From: Microbispora corallina
GTDB lineage: Bacteria; Actinomycetota; Actinomycetes; Streptosporangiales; Streptosporangiaceae
Length of the DNA: 64,000 nucleotides
Reading direction: 5' to 3'
Assembly (NCBI RefSeq): GCF_016863035.1
Contig: NZ_BOOC01000003.1
Span: 372,001 to 436,000 of the forward strand
Shown here piece after piece: positions 33,149 through 42,841 of this stretch. Position numbers and translations under genes: made by a program. Below the pieces are notes generated by a model, which was given only the letters and a program-made list of their open reading frames with translations, searched no databases and was not told the DNA's origin. Every line of letters starts with the position of its first letter. Position 1 is the stretch's first letter.

Positions 33149-35377
33149 TCAGCCCCCGCTGAGCTCGGGGACCGGCGTGAACCGTTCCCGGTCGAGCAGG
33201 TGGACCCGCGCCGCGCCGATGTCGAAGTAGAGCCCCGCGAGCTCCAGGTCGCCCGAGCGGACGAGCGCGTCCACGAAGGGGTACGTCCGGAGGTTGTCGA
33301 GCTGCTGGATGACGTTGACCCGGCAGAGCCGGTCGAGCGGACCGGCGTCGTCCTCGTCGCCGGGGTGGGCCACGAACCGGGCCAGGCTCTGGCGGCCGTG
33401 CCGCAGCCAGCTGCGCAGGGCGGGCAGGTCGGGGACCTCGCCCAGCAGGGCCGCCATCGCGCCGCAGCCCGAGTGGCCGCATACGGTGATGGTCCGCACC
33501 CCCAGCACCGTCACCGCGTACTCGACAGCCGCGGCCACGGAGTCGTCCGGCGGCGCGCTCGGCGCCCGGGGCACGAAGTTGCCGACGTTCCGCACGGTGA
33601 ACAGGTCGCCCGGCCCGCTCGCCGTGATGATGTTCGGCACGATCCGCGAGTCGGCGCAGGTGACGAACAGGTGGGACGGCGTCTGACCACGGGCCATCCG
33701 GTGGAGCAGCGGGCGCACGAGCGGCGCCGTACGGCGCTGGAACTCGCGCGTCCCGTGCAGCAGATCGGGCATCGGCACGTCCGGGTGGACGGCGGCGTCG
33801 TGCCCGCCCGCCGGGAGTGGGGGCCGTGCGGTCCGCCGGTACGCCCAGGGGAGCCACCAGCGCTCGTGGCGCGGCGGGATGCGGGCGGGGAACATGCGGG
33901 CTCCGCTGACCCCGGCGGCGTACCAGTCCCCGTGCACCTCGTCGACGTCGACCGCGCCGCCGCCCCGCTCGTGCTCCAGCCGCCACGCGTGCAGGGCCTC
34001 GAAGGCGGCGTTGTCCATGAAGTCGAGGTGCAGGTCGAGCTCGACGCCGGCTCCCGGCGGCACCGCCGCGAGCGCCTCGGTCAGGCGCGGCACGCCGAGG
34101 AACGTGAGCGACCCGGTGACGGCGACCCGGCGGCGGCCCTCGCCCGTGTCGCGCACGTCGACCGACACCCAGGCGAGGCGGCGCAGCGCGAGCAGCGCGG
34201 CGAGGCCGAGGCCGATCGCGACGCCCTCGGCGAGCCCGATGAACACCACCCCGCCCATCGTCACGACGTACACCGGGACCTCCCGGTGGCCCCGCAGGTT
34301 GCGCACGTGGGCGAGGTTAACCATCTGCACGCCGATGAACAGCAGCAGCGCGGCCAGCGCCTCCAGGGGGATCAGCGCGATCATCCAGGCGAACGCCGCG
34401 GTGAACAGCAGCACCCACACGCCGTGCAGCACGGCGGACCAGCGGCTGCGCGCCCCCGCCCGCACGTTGGTGGTGGTGCGGACGACGACGCCCGCCACGG
34501 GAAGCCCTCCGAGGGCGCCGGACACGAGGTTGGCGGCGCCCTGCGCCGTCAGCTCGCGGTCGAGGTCGGCCCGCGGGCCGTCGTGGAGGCGGTTGGAGGC
34601 GACGCAGGTGAGCAGCGACTCCACCCCGGCGAGGAGCGCGACCAGCAGCACGGCCCCCGCGATCGCGTGCCAGTCACCCTTCGGCAGCAGGGGCCCCTGG
34701 AGTCCGGAGAACCCGGCGCCGAGGTCCACCCTGGTCAGGTCCCAGCCCAGGAGCGTGGCGACGACCGTGGCGACGACCAGGGCCGCGAGGGGCGCCGGCA
34801 CCACCTTGAGACGCGGGATCCGGCTCCAGGCCATCAGAACGGCGATGGTCAGCGTCCCGGCCATCACGGCGTGGCTGTGGTTGCGGGCGATCTGCCCGGG
34901 GAGCTCCACGATGTTCTCCAGCGCCGAGCGCTGAGGGGTGCCGCCGAGCACGATGTGCAGCTGCGACAGGGCGATCACCGCGCCGACCCCGGCCAGCATG
35001 CCGTGCACGACCGCGGGGGAGACGCCGAGGGCCGCCCTGGCCACCCGCAGGCCGCCCAGGAGCAGCTGGACGACCCCGGCCATCAGCGTGATGCCGCACG
35101 TGGCCCGCCAGCCGTACGTGTCGACCAGCTCGGCCACCACCAGCGACAGGCCGGCGGCGGGGCCGCTGACCTGGACGACCGAGCCGCCGAGGGCTCCCGC
35201 GACGACGCCTCCGACGACGGCCGCCACGAGCCCGGCGGCCGGCGGCGCGCCGGACGCGAGCGCGATGCCGAGCGACAGCGGGACCGCCACCAGGAACACC
35301 ACGAGCGAGGCGGGCACGTCGTGCTTGAGCATCGAGGTCAACACACCGTGTGAGATCGCGTGACTACGCACAGTCAT
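33149..35377 (-). CDS. SulP-family anion transporter fused to beta-carbonic anhydrase
   Basis: 742 aa. Residues about 1-400 are SulP membrane helices (start VPASLVVFLVAVPLSLGIALASGAPPAAGL; GVESLLTCVASNRL near 250). A STAS-like region follows near 430-500 (DLHLDFMDNAAFEALHAW). Residues about 530-742 are a beta-class carbonic anhydrase: CADSRIVPN near 570 and CGHSGCGAM near 632 supply the zinc Cys-His-Cys ligands. The fusion suggests bicarbonate import with immediate CO2/HCO3- interconversion, so bicarbonate is the likely substrate rather than sulfate (inference from fusion). Confidence 0.93.
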   Translation of the reverse strand: MTVRSHAISHGVLTSMLKHDVPASLVVFLVAVPLSLGIALASGAPPAAGLVAAVVGGVVAGALGGSVVQVSGPAAGLSLVVAELVDTYGWRATCGITLMAGVVQLLLGGLRVARAALGVSPAVVHGMLAGVGAVIALSQLHIVLGGTPQRSALENIVELPGQIARNHSHAVMAGTLTIAVLMAWSRIPRLKVVPAPLAALVVATVVATLLGWDLTRVDLGAGFSGLQGPLLPKGDWHAIAGAVLLVALLAGVESLLTCVASNRLHDGPRADLDRELTAQGAANLVSGALGGLPVAGVVVRTTTNVRAGARSRWSAVLHGVWVLLFTAAFAWMIALIPLEALAALLLFIGVQMVNLAHVRNLRGHREVPVYVVTMGGVVFIGLAEGVAIGLGLAALLALRRLAWVSVDVRDTGEGRRRVAVTGSLTFLGVPRLTEALAAVPPGAGVELDLHLDFMDNAAFEALHAWRLEHERGGGAVDVDEVHGDWYAAGVSGARMFPARIPPRHERWWLPWAYRRTARPPLPAGGHDAAVHPDVPMPDLLHGTREFQRRTAPLVRPLLHRMARGQTPSHLFVTCADSRIVPNIITASGPGDLFTVRNVGNFVPRAPSAPPDDSVAAAVEYAVTVLGVRTITVCGHSGCGAMAALLGEVPDLPALRSWLRHGRQSLARFVAHPGDEDDAGPLDRLCRVNVIQQLDNLRTYPFVDALVRSGDLELAGLYFDIGAARVHLLDRERFTPVPELSGG

Positions 35378-35429
35378 GTCGCGACCCTACGACAGCGGCC
35401 GCCCGGGCTTCAGGCAAGCCGGAGGAAAA

Positions 35430-37502
35430 TCAGCGGTAGTAGTCCGGATAGTCGGTGTCGGGGGTGCGGTGGCTCCCACGGCGCGCGGTCGAGGTGGAGG
35501 CGTCGCCGTACAGCTCGTCGTAGGACGGCCAGCCCGCCCCGGCGCCCTCCTGGGGCCACGCCGCCTGCTGGGCGTCGCCGCCACCGGCGCCGTTCGCCTG
35601 CTGGTCGTAGCCGTAGTAGCTCTGCCCGGACGGCACGTCGTACCCGGCCGACTCGTAGGCGGAGACCGCCCGTCCGGAGCCGGTCGGCGTGCCGGAGCCC
35701 GGCCCGGCCGCGCTGTCGGAGTCGTCGATGGTCGCCCAGCCGGCGCTCACCTCGTACGACGAGGAGGCCGAAGACGACGGGGACGACGTGGAGCCGGACG
35801 GCGCGGGCGGGGACGCCGGGGAGCCGTACCCGCCGGTGCCCGAGTACGTCGACGAGTAGTCGTCGTACGAGGGACTCTGGTAGGTCTCCGCGTTGGGCCA
35901 GGAGGACGCGCCGCGCGGCGGCTCCGGATCGTCGAGGACGTCGCGGGCCGCCGGCCAGCCGCCAGCCGGGGTGGAGGCGGCGGGGACGGGCGGATAGCTG
36001 CCGCTCACCGGCCAGCCGGGCTCGGCGGCCGGAGCGGCCGCCGTCCCGGACACGCTGGTCGAGGACGGGATGGTGTACGAGGGGCCGGTGTCGGCCGCCG
36101 GGAACGGTCCGGTCGAGCCGCGCGTCGCGTCGAACGCGTCGGCCCGCGGCGCGTCGTAGGCGTTCCAGCTGTCGAAGGAGCCGCCGGTGCTCCGGGGGGC
36201 GAGCGCGTCGGTCCCCGGGGTCGCGAGCGGGTCGGGCACGGAGAGCGAGGGAGACGTGGCCGGGGACGCGGGCGCGTCGAACGGGCCGGTGCCCCGGGTC
36301 GTGGCGTCGAAGGACCCGGTGCCCCGCGCCGCCTCGAACGGGCCGGTGCCCCGGGCGGTGGCGTCGAAGGACCCGGTGCCGCGGGCGGACTCGAACGAGC
36401 CCCCGGCGTCATAGGCGCCTGTCCCGTACGAACCGGTCGAGGCGGCCTCGAAGGGGCCGGTGCCACGGGTCGTCGCGTCGAACGGACCGGTCCCGCGGAC
36501 CGCATCGAACGAGCCGCCGGCGCGGCCGGCGTCGAACGCGCCGTTGGTGCGGTCCGCGTCCAGCGGCGAGGCGGACGACGCGGACGAGGCCGGGGAGGCC
36601 GAGGCGGCGCGACGGGACGCGGCGCGGGAGGAGCGGCTCGACCGGCCGGAGCGGGCCGGGCGCGGCCCGGTGAGGGGGTCGGCGGCGGGTGGCGGCGGCG
36701 CCTCGAAGGAGCCGCTCGACGTCCCCGTCGTACGGCGGCCGGAGGACCCGGCGTCGAACGCCTCGAACGAGCCGGTCTCGAACAGGCCGGAGGCGGGGGA
36801 GGCCGGGGCGGCGCCGGAGGGGGTCAGGGGGTCAGGGGAGCCGAGCGAGGTGAGGAGGTCGGGGGTGGGCGCGGAGAACGTCACGGTCTTCTGGTCGGCC
36901 AGTGAGGCGGCGCTGGGCCGGGTCGTCTCGGCAGGGTCGGCCACGGGCCGCGGGGGCAGGGGGGCCTGCACGGTGACCGCGTCGGCGTCCGCCCCGGCGG
37001 GGGAGTCGTCACGGCCGGCGGCCGAGGGGCGGTCGGGCTGGGACACGGGCCGGGGGGCGCCGACCCGGGCGGCGATGCTGCCGCCGAACCCGCCCTCGTC
37101 CGCCCGCACGCGGGACCAGTAGTCGTCGTCGTAGTCGTCGGGCTCGCCCCACTCGTCGACGCCGCGGCGTCCACGGGCGGCGGCCGGCTGCTGCTTGCCA
37201 CCGCGCTGGGCGGGCCGGGCCTGACGGCCGCCCGGCCGGGCCGCGGGGCGGGCGGCCCCGGAGCGCTGCTTGGAGGCGCCGCGCTCGGCCGGCTCCTCGA
37301 ACGCGTCGAACCCCTTGGGGAAGCTCTCGAAGAACGTCTCCTCGGCGGGCCGCCGGGGCTTGGGGCCCTTGTTCTCCGCCATCGCCTTGATCCGCTCGGC
37401 CGAGAGCGCACTCTCCCTGCGGTTCATCGACCGCATGCCCAGTGCCACGACCAGCAGCACAAGGAGCACGACGGCGACAAGACCCATAATGACCGCAGTC
37501 AT
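35430..37502 (-). CDS. Single-pass membrane protein with long low-complexity repeat tail
   Basis: 690 aa. N-terminal TM (AVIMGLVAVVLLVLLVVALGM, residues 3-23), a charged stretch, then more than 550 residues rich in Ser, Pro, Ala, Gly and Thr. The core (about residues 320-415, DNA 36250-36540) repeats RGTGPFDA/RGTGSFDA-like units. The C-terminus is Tyr-rich (ending TDYPDYYR). No catalytic domain. Cytoplasmic or extracellular placement of the tail is not clear; positive residues after the TM favour cytoplasmic. Probably disordered. Confidence 0.75.
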   Translation of the reverse strand: MTAVIMGLVAVVLLVLLVVALGMRSMNRRESALSAERIKAMAENKGPKPRRPAEETFFESFPKGFDAFEEPAERGASKQRSGAARPAARPGGRQARPAQRGGKQQPAAARGRRGVDEWGEPDDYDDDYWSRVRADEGGFGGSIAARVGAPRPVSQPDRPSAAGRDDSPAGADADAVTVQAPLPPRPVADPAETTRPSAASLADQKTVTFSAPTPDLLTSLGSPDPLTPSGAAPASPASGLFETGSFEAFDAGSSGRRTTGTSSGSFEAPPPPAADPLTGPRPARSGRSSRSSRAASRRAASASPASSASSASPLDADRTNGAFDAGRAGGSFDAVRGTGPFDATTRGTGPFEAASTGSYGTGAYDAGGSFESARGTGSFDATARGTGPFEAARGTGSFDATTRGTGPFDAPASPATSPSLSVPDPLATPGTDALAPRSTGGSFDSWNAYDAPRADAFDATRGSTGPFPAADTGPSYTIPSSTSVSGTAAAPAAEPGWPVSGSYPPVPAASTPAGGWPAARDVLDDPEPPRGASSWPNAETYQSPSYDDYSSTYSGTGGYGSPASPPAPSGSTSSPSSSASSSYEVSAGWATIDDSDSAAGPGSGTPTGSGRAVSAYESAGYDVPSGQSYYGYDQQANGAGGGDAQQAAWPQEGAGAGWPSYDELYGDASTSTARRGSHRTPDTDYPDYYR
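36250..36540 (-). repeat. Coding repeat: GTGPFDA-type units
   Basis: At least eight imperfect units of roughly 30-36 bp encoding RGTGPFDATT, RGTGPFEAAS, RGTGSFDATA and variants. The DNA is also repetitive (GGGCCGGTGCCCCGGG recurs), so slippage or recombination could vary the number. Confidence 0.75.
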
Positions 37503-37685
37503 AGCACCACCCTCAAGGCCATGGCCTTCCTGCGGCGCCGGTGAGGTCGCGCGGCCATCGACGCGACCTGCCCCCTTTGACCACCTGCGCTCAGCAATTG
37601 GATCCGATTCTGCTCGACCACAATGACCGTTGTCACACAGTAGGTGAAGATTGGTGTAGCACGACTACCTCCGGTGTCCAGCATG

Positions 37686-38231
37686 TCACTCGATGGTGGA
37701 CGCCGTGAGGCGTCCGCGAGCGATGGTGTGGTCGGCGATGTCCTCCAGCGTTTTGGCCAGGGAGGCTCCCTGCTGGAGGTTCAGCTTGACGTTGAGGGCG
37801 TAGACGGTGAAACGGTAGCTGCCGTCGGTCTCGCATGGGGGCGCATAGCCGATCTTGCCGTCCGTCGTCATGCCCTGCCTGGCGCCCCGGGGGACGTCGT
37901 TCTCGGCGAGCTCCGTGGTGTCGGGGTCGATGTTGAACACCACCCAGTGGACCTCCGAGCCCGTTCGCGGGTTGTTGTCGTCGACCACGAGGGCCACCGA
38001 CTTGGCGCCCGACGTTCCCGACCAGCGGAGGGGCGGGTTGCCCTGCCCTCCCTTGCAGGAGTAGTCGTGCGGCAGTGGGGTGCCGTCCCGGAACCGGGGG
38101 CTCGACACACTGATGACGTCGAGGTTCCTCGGCGATCCGCCGCCGAGGATTCCACACCCCGACGCGGCGAGCGTCACCGTCGTCAGGGCGATGACGCCTC
38201 GCGCGACCGCTGATTTTCTCGGCCACCCCAT
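37686..38231 (-). CDS. YbhB/YbcL-type Raf-kinase-inhibitor-like lipoprotein
   Basis: 181 aa, ATG 38231. Lipoprotein signal peptide with lipobox LAASGC (Cys near residue 26). The PEBP fold is recognisable from DGTPLPHDYSCKGGQGNPPLRWSG and SVALVVDDNNPRTGSEVHWVVFNID (the DPD/GxxHW ligand pocket variant). TSYAPPC-like GYAPPCETDGSYRFTVYAL closes the domain. Bacterial members bind small anions or proteins; function unknown. Exported and lipid-anchored. Confidence 0.88.
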   Translation of the reverse strand: MGWPRKSAVARGVIALTTVTLAASGCGILGGGSPRNLDVISVSSPRFRDGTPLPHDYSCKGGQGNPPLRWSGTSGAKSVALVVDDNNPRTGSEVHWVVFNIDPDTTELAENDVPRGARQGMTTDGKIGYAPPCETDGSYRFTVYALNVKLNLQQGASLAKTLEDIADHTIARGRLTASTIE

Positions 38232-38342
38232 GCTCGATGATGCTACGCGGATCAGAATGGTGCCCCGACCCGATCGCGCCGATCCGTACGGTTATCTACG
38301 CCCCTCCAGCTCTGCCACCTGCACATACTGCCATGGGGAGGA

Positions 38343-38360
38343 CTTTCGTCCCTTTCGTCC
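38343..38360. repeat. 9-bp tandem repeat upstream of the SARP gene
   Basis: CTTTCGTCC twice in tandem, about 80 bp ahead of the ATG. CACAAT at 38425-38430 ends six bases before the ATG, so the gene may be transcribed leaderless. The tandem repeat could be a regulator site. Confidence 0.35.
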
Positions 38361-38436
38361 GGGCGATTCGGCCGGTCATGAGGCCGGGTGGCCCTTGTGA
38401 ACGCGGGGGAGGCCCTGCTTCCGCCACAATCGAGGC

Positions 38437-41400
38437 ATGGAGGGGGCGACGCTGGACACGCGGGTTCGCTTCGCCGTGCTCGGCCCCCTCGAGGTGCGCG
38501 CGAAGGACGGCCGGCTCGTCGAGATCGGCGGGCGGCGGGTGCGCGCCCTGCTGACGCTCCTGCTGCTCGACGCGGGCCGGGTCGTCTCCACAGACGCCCT
38601 GGTCGCCGGCGTGTGGGACGACCGCCCGCCGAGCGGCGTCGGCAACGCGCTGCAGGCGCTGGTCTCCCGGTTGCGCGCGGTCGTCGACCGCGACCTCGTG
38701 GTGGGCGGGCCGTCCGGGTACCGGTTGGCCGTCCCGCGGGACCAGGTGGACGTGCACGTCTTCACGCGCCTGGCCCGGGAGGGCGGCCGCGCGCTCGCCG
38801 CGGGGGAGGCGGGCCGGGCCGCGGCCGCGCTCCGGGAGGCGCTCGGGCTGTGGCGGGGGACGCCGCTGGCCGACCTGCCGGGCGGCGAGGTCGAGGTGGC
38901 CCGCCTGGAGGAGTTGCGCGTCACGGCCACCGAGGACCGCGTCGAGGCCGACCTGCTGCTGGGGCGGCACGGCGACCTGGTCCCCGAGCTGTCCCTGCTC
39001 ACCGCCGCCCACCCGCTGCGCGAGCGGCTCCGCGGCCAGCTCATGCGGGCCCTGTACGGCTCGGGACGGCACGTCGAGGCGCTCGCGGCGTACGAGGAGG
39101 CGAGGGAGGCGTTCGCCGACAGGCTCGGAACCGACCCCTCACCCGCTCTGTCCGCGCTCCACCTCGCGATGCTCCGCCGCGACCCCGCGCTGCTCACGCC
39201 GTCCGCGGCCCACCCCACCGCCGCCGACCCGCCCACCCCCGCCTCCGGCCACGCCCCTGCCCCCGAGCACACGCCCGGCCCCGGCCAGGCCTCCGGCCAC
39301 GCCCCTGCCCCGGGCCGCGCGCCCACCGCCCCGGAGCACGCCGCCGCGCCGGGCCATGCGTCCGTCTCCGACCAGGCCTCCGGCCCCGCGCCCGCCTCCG
39401 GTGAGATGCGGGTCCCCGGGCACGCGGCGCCGCCGTCCGCGGCCCCTCCCGTACGGCTCTCGCAGGGGGCGGCCGACGCCGTCCCCCTGAGCCGTACCGG
39501 GGAGAACAGGGACGGCGAGGACCACGTCGCGCGCCGGGGCAACCTGAGGGCGCGGCTGACCAGCTTCGTCGGCCGGGACGAGGACGTGGCGCGGGCGGGC
39601 GAGCTGCTGGCGTCCACCCGGCTCGTCACGCTGCTCGGCCCCGGCGGCGCCGGCAAGACGCGGCTCGCGGTCGAGTCGGCGGAGGCGTTCGCGTCCCGGA
39701 TGGCCGACGGCGCCTGGCTGGTCGAGCTGGCGTCCGTCCGCGACCCGGAGGAGGTGCCCCGCACCGTATTGGCCGCGCTCGGCCTGCGCGACACCGGCCT
39801 GGTGGCCGTCCGGGCGGCGCAGCAGCACGCGGGGGAGGCCGACGCCGCCACCCGGCTCGTCGCCTGGGCCGCGCCGCGCACGCTGCTGATCGTGCTGGAC
39901 AACTGCGAGCACGTGATCGGCGCCGCCGCCGCGCTCGCGGACCGGCTGCTGGCCGAGTGCCCGAACGTGCGCGTCCTCGCCACCAGCCGCGAACCCCTCG
40001 GCATCACCGGCGAGACGCTCTGGCCCGTCCGGCCGCTCGACCTCGGCCCGGCCGTCCGCCTGTTCGCCGACCGCGCACGGGCCGTGCGCCCCGGCTACCG
40101 GGTCGAGGACGAGCGGGACGCCGTGGAGCGCATCTGCGGCGGGCTCGACGGGATGCCGCTCGCCATCGAGCTTGCCGCGGCCCGGCTGCGCGCCCTGTCC
40201 GCGGCCCAGATCGCCGACCGGCTCGGCGACCGCTTCCGGCTGCTCACCGGAGGCAGCCGTACGGCCATGCCGCGCCACCAGACGCTGCGCGCCGTCGTCG
40301 AGTGGAGCTGGGACCTGCTCGACGAGGACGAGCGCACGCTCGCGGCGCGGCTGGCGGTCTTCGCGGGCGGCGCCACCCTCGACGCGGCGGAGCTGGTGTG
40401 CGAGGGCGACATCGACGTGCTCGGCAGGCTCGTGGACAAGTCCCTCGTGGTGTTCGAGGCGGGCCGCTACCGGATGCTGGAGACGATCCGCGCGTACGCC
40501 GCCGAACGGCTGGCCGAGTCGGGCGAGGAACGGCGGATGCGGCGCGCGCACGCCCTGTTCCACGCCGGCCTCGTCGAGACGGCCGAGCCGTACCTGCGGC
40601 GGACCGAGCAGGTGGAGTGGCTGCCCCGGCTGTCGGCCGAGCACGACAACCTCTCCGCCGCGCTCCGCTGGGCGACCGAGGAGGGCGAGGTCGACCTCGC
40701 GCTGCGCCTGGTCGGCGCGATGGGCTGGTACTGGTGGCTGGTGGGCCACCGGCTGGAGGGCGCCCAGCGGGCCGCCGAGGTCGTCCGGCGGGCACGGGAC
40801 GGCGACCCCCGGCGGCTCGCCCTCGCGTACGCGGTGCACGGCATCCTGCGCGGCGGCGCCATGCAACTGGAGGAGGCGGGCGAAAGCCTCGCCGCAGCAC
40901 TCCGGATCGCCGCCGAGGACGACGGGCCCCCGCCGCACCCGTTGGTGGCGCTGGCCAGGCCGATCCTCGCGCTCTTCGTGGGCGGTGAGCCGGAGGCGGA
41001 GGCGCACCTGGTGGAGCTGCTGGAGCACCCCGACCCCTGGGTGGGGGCGGCCGCCCACATGTTCCGGGGCCACCTGCGCTTCAACTCCGGACGGACCGAG
41101 GAGGGGGAGCTCCACCTGAGGACGTCCCTCGACCTGTTCCGCCAGGTGGGGGACCGGTGGGGCGTCGGCAACTCGCTCGCCGCCCTGGCCGAGGTCAGCA
41201 CCATGCGCGGCAGGCCGGCCGAGGCCGTCCCCGTGATGGAGGAGGCCATCGCCCTCGTCACCGAGGTCGGAGCCGTGGAGGACACCCCGTACATGCGGAC
41301 CCGCATGGCGCTCGCGCTCGACGCGTGCGGCCGGCGTGAGGCCGCGCTCGCGGCGCTCGACGAGACCGAGCGGTTGTGCGAGGACACCCGCGACCTGATG

Positions 41401-41913
41401 GGCGTCGCGGGCGTGACGCACATCCGGGGGGACTTCGCCCGCGCGGACGGCGACCTGGAGGCCGCGCGGCGCCACTACCTGCGGGCGTTGGAGCTGGCGG
41501 ACGGCGTGGGCGGGGCGCCCGGCGCCCAGGCGCTGCCCGCGCAGTTCGCCGCCGTCCTGCGCTCGTCCCTCGCCCTGCTGGCGGAGCAGGAGGGCGACGC
41601 GGCCCGGGCGCGCAGGCTCCAGGGCGAGGCGCTCGACCTGGCCGTCGAGTCCCAGGACGGGCCGGTGCTCGCGCAGGTGGTCGTCGCGTCCGCCGCGCTG
41701 GCGGCCCGGGAGGGCGACCACGCGGCCGCGGCCGCCCTGCTCGGCGGGGCCGGGACGATCCGGGGGTTCGTCGAGGTGGTGGGCTTCGACCACGAACGGG
41801 TGGTGGACGCGGCGACGGCCGCGCTCGGCCCTGAGGAGTTCTCCCGGTGCCACGAGCGCGGCCGCGCCATGGTCCGCGACGAGATCCTCGCCCTCGCCGA
41901 CCGCCGCACCTGA
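38437..41913 (+). CDS. AfsR/SARP-family transcriptional regulator (BTAD - NB-ARC - TPR)
   Basis: 1158 aa. N-terminal OmpR-like winged helix (RFAVLGPLEVRAKDGRLVEIGG, RALLTLLLLDAGRVVSTDALV) and BTAD domain to about residue 250. A Pro/Ala/His-rich linker follows (about 255-345). The NB-ARC ATPase has Walker A LLGPGGAGKTRLA near 405 and LLIVLDNCEHV near 487 (Walker B). The C-terminal half is helical TPR-like. SARPs activate antibiotic clusters by binding heptamer repeats. A matching repeat array precedes the adjacent ABC exporter (43847-43905), making that operon a likely target. Large SARPs with ATPase/TPR parts integrate nucleotide or peptide signals. Confidence 0.93.
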   Translation: MEGATLDTRVRFAVLGPLEVRAKDGRLVEIGGRRVRALLTLLLLDAGRVVSTDALVAGVWDDRPPSGVGNALQALVSRLRAVVDRDLVVGGPSGYRLAVPRDQVDVHVFTRLAREGGRALAAGEAGRAAAALREALGLWRGTPLADLPGGEVEVARLEELRVTATEDRVEADLLLGRHGDLVPELSLLTAAHPLRERLRGQLMRALYGSGRHVEALAAYEEAREAFADRLGTDPSPALSALHLAMLRRDPALLTPSAAHPTAADPPTPASGHAPAPEHTPGPGQASGHAPAPGRAPTAPEHAAAPGHASVSDQASGPAPASGEMRVPGHAAPPSAAPPVRLSQGAADAVPLSRTGENRDGEDHVARRGNLRARLTSFVGRDEDVARAGELLASTRLVTLLGPGGAGKTRLAVESAEAFASRMADGAWLVELASVRDPEEVPRTVLAALGLRDTGLVAVRAAQQHAGEADAATRLVAWAAPRTLLIVLDNCEHVIGAAAALADRLLAECPNVRVLATSREPLGITGETLWPVRPLDLGPAVRLFADRARAVRPGYRVEDERDAVERICGGLDGMPLAIELAAARLRALSAAQIADRLGDRFRLLTGGSRTAMPRHQTLRAVVEWSWDLLDEDERTLAARLAVFAGGATLDAAELVCEGDIDVLGRLVDKSLVVFEAGRYRMLETIRAYAAERLAESGEERRMRRAHALFHAGLVETAEPYLRRTEQVEWLPRLSAEHDNLSAALRWATEEGEVDLALRLVGAMGWYWWLVGHRLEGAQRAAEVVRRARDGDPRRLALAYAVHGILRGGAMQLEEAGESLAAALRIAAEDDGPPPHPLVALARPILALFVGGEPEAEAHLVELLEHPDPWVGAAAHMFRGHLRFNSGRTEEGELHLRTSLDLFRQVGDRWGVGNSLAALAEVSTMRGRPAEAVPVMEEAIALVTEVGAVEDTPYMRTRMALALDACGRREAALAALDETERLCEDTRDLMGVAGVTHIRGDFARADGDLEAARRHYLRALELADGVGGAPGAQALPAQFAAVLRSSLALLAEQEGDAARARRLQGEALDLAVESQDGPVLAQVVVASAALAAREGDHAAAAALLGGAGTIRGFVEVVGFDHERVVDAATAALGPEEFSRCHERGRAMVRDEILALADRRT

Positions 41914-41985
41914 CCCCTCACCGTTGACGCGGCGGGATCCCCGCCCGCGCCGCCCGCCGCACCTGCCCCCACCACGGCCCGGGGG

Positions 41986-42798
41986 TCAGATGCGGGTGCG
42001 GAAGGCGCGGACGGCGAGGGGGGCGAACACGACCGTGATGCCCGCCGCCCACAACAGCGAGGTGACGGCGTCGGAGGCCACCGGACCGCCGCTGAGCAGC
42101 CCGCGCACCGCGTCGGCGAGGTGGCTGACCGGGTTGATCTCCACCCACTTCTGCAGCCAGGACGGCATGGTGTCGGTGCGGACGAAGGCGTTGCTGGTGA
42201 AGGTGATCGGCATCATCAGCGAGAACATCATGATCTGCACCTTCTCCTGGTCGGCCGCGGTGACCCCGACCAGGACGGCGGCCCACGACATCGCCAGCGC
42301 GAACGTCAGCAGCAGCGCCAGCGCCCCAAGGACGCCGGCGACGCCCGTGTGCACCCGGAACCCGAGGACCAGCCCGAGGCCCAGGAACAGGGCGAACGCC
42401 CACACCTGCTTCAGGGTGTCGGCCACGATCCGCCCGGCCAGCGGCGCCGACCGCGCGATCGGCAGGGTGCGCAGCCGGTCGAACACGCCCTTGGTGATGT
42501 CGGTGTTCAGCCCGACCGCCGTCGTCATGCTGGCGAACAGCATGTTCTGCGCGACCAGGCCCGGCAGCGCGAACTGCAGGTACTGCCCGGTGGACCCGGC
42601 GATCGCGCCGCCGAACACGTACGTGAACAGCAGCAGGAACATGATCGGCTGGACGCTGAGGTCCAGCAGCTCCATCGGGTTGTGTTTGATCTGCACGAGG
42701 CTGCGCCACGCCAGCGTCGCCACGTGGCGGGCGGTGGCCGCGGGCCGCACCCGGGGGGACGCGACGACCGCAGGCGCGGTCCGCGTGATCGTCGTCAT
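41986..42798 (-). CDS. ABC transporter permease (DrrB-like)
   Basis: 270 aa, ABC-2 type with six TM segments. MELLDLSVQPIMFLLLFTYVFGGAIAG, the periplasmic QYLQFALPGLVAQNMLFASMTTAVGLNTDITKG loop, and SNAFVRTDTMPSWLQKWVEINPVSHLADAVRGLL near the end are typical of DrrB/NodJ-like exporters. It follows the ATPase gene after 43 bp. Exports drugs or lipids with DrrA. Confidence 0.92.
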   Translation of the reverse strand: MTTITRTAPAVVASPRVRPAATARHVATLAWRSLVQIKHNPMELLDLSVQPIMFLLLFTYVFGGAIAGSTGQYLQFALPGLVAQNMLFASMTTAVGLNTDITKGVFDRLRTLPIARSAPLAGRIVADTLKQVWAFALFLGLGLVLGFRVHTGVAGVLGALALLLTFALAMSWAAVLVGVTAADQEKVQIMMFSLMMPITFTSNAFVRTDTMPSWLQKWVEINPVSHLADAVRGLLSGGPVASDAVTSLLWAAGITVVFAPLAVRAFRTRI

Positions 42799-42841
42799 GG
42801 TCTCTCCTCAGATGTCGGGGATGCCGGTCGCCGTACGGTGG

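Noticed and set aside
39139-41853. Long minus-strand open frame (about 904 codons)
   Set aside because: Antisense to the SARP gene; a GC-rich shadow frame without motifs.
41905-41994. Near-complementary segments CGCACCTGACCCC and GGGGTCAGATGCG
   Set aside because: They are the coding ends of two convergent genes, 60 bp apart, and pairing has a mismatch. More likely coincidence than a terminator.
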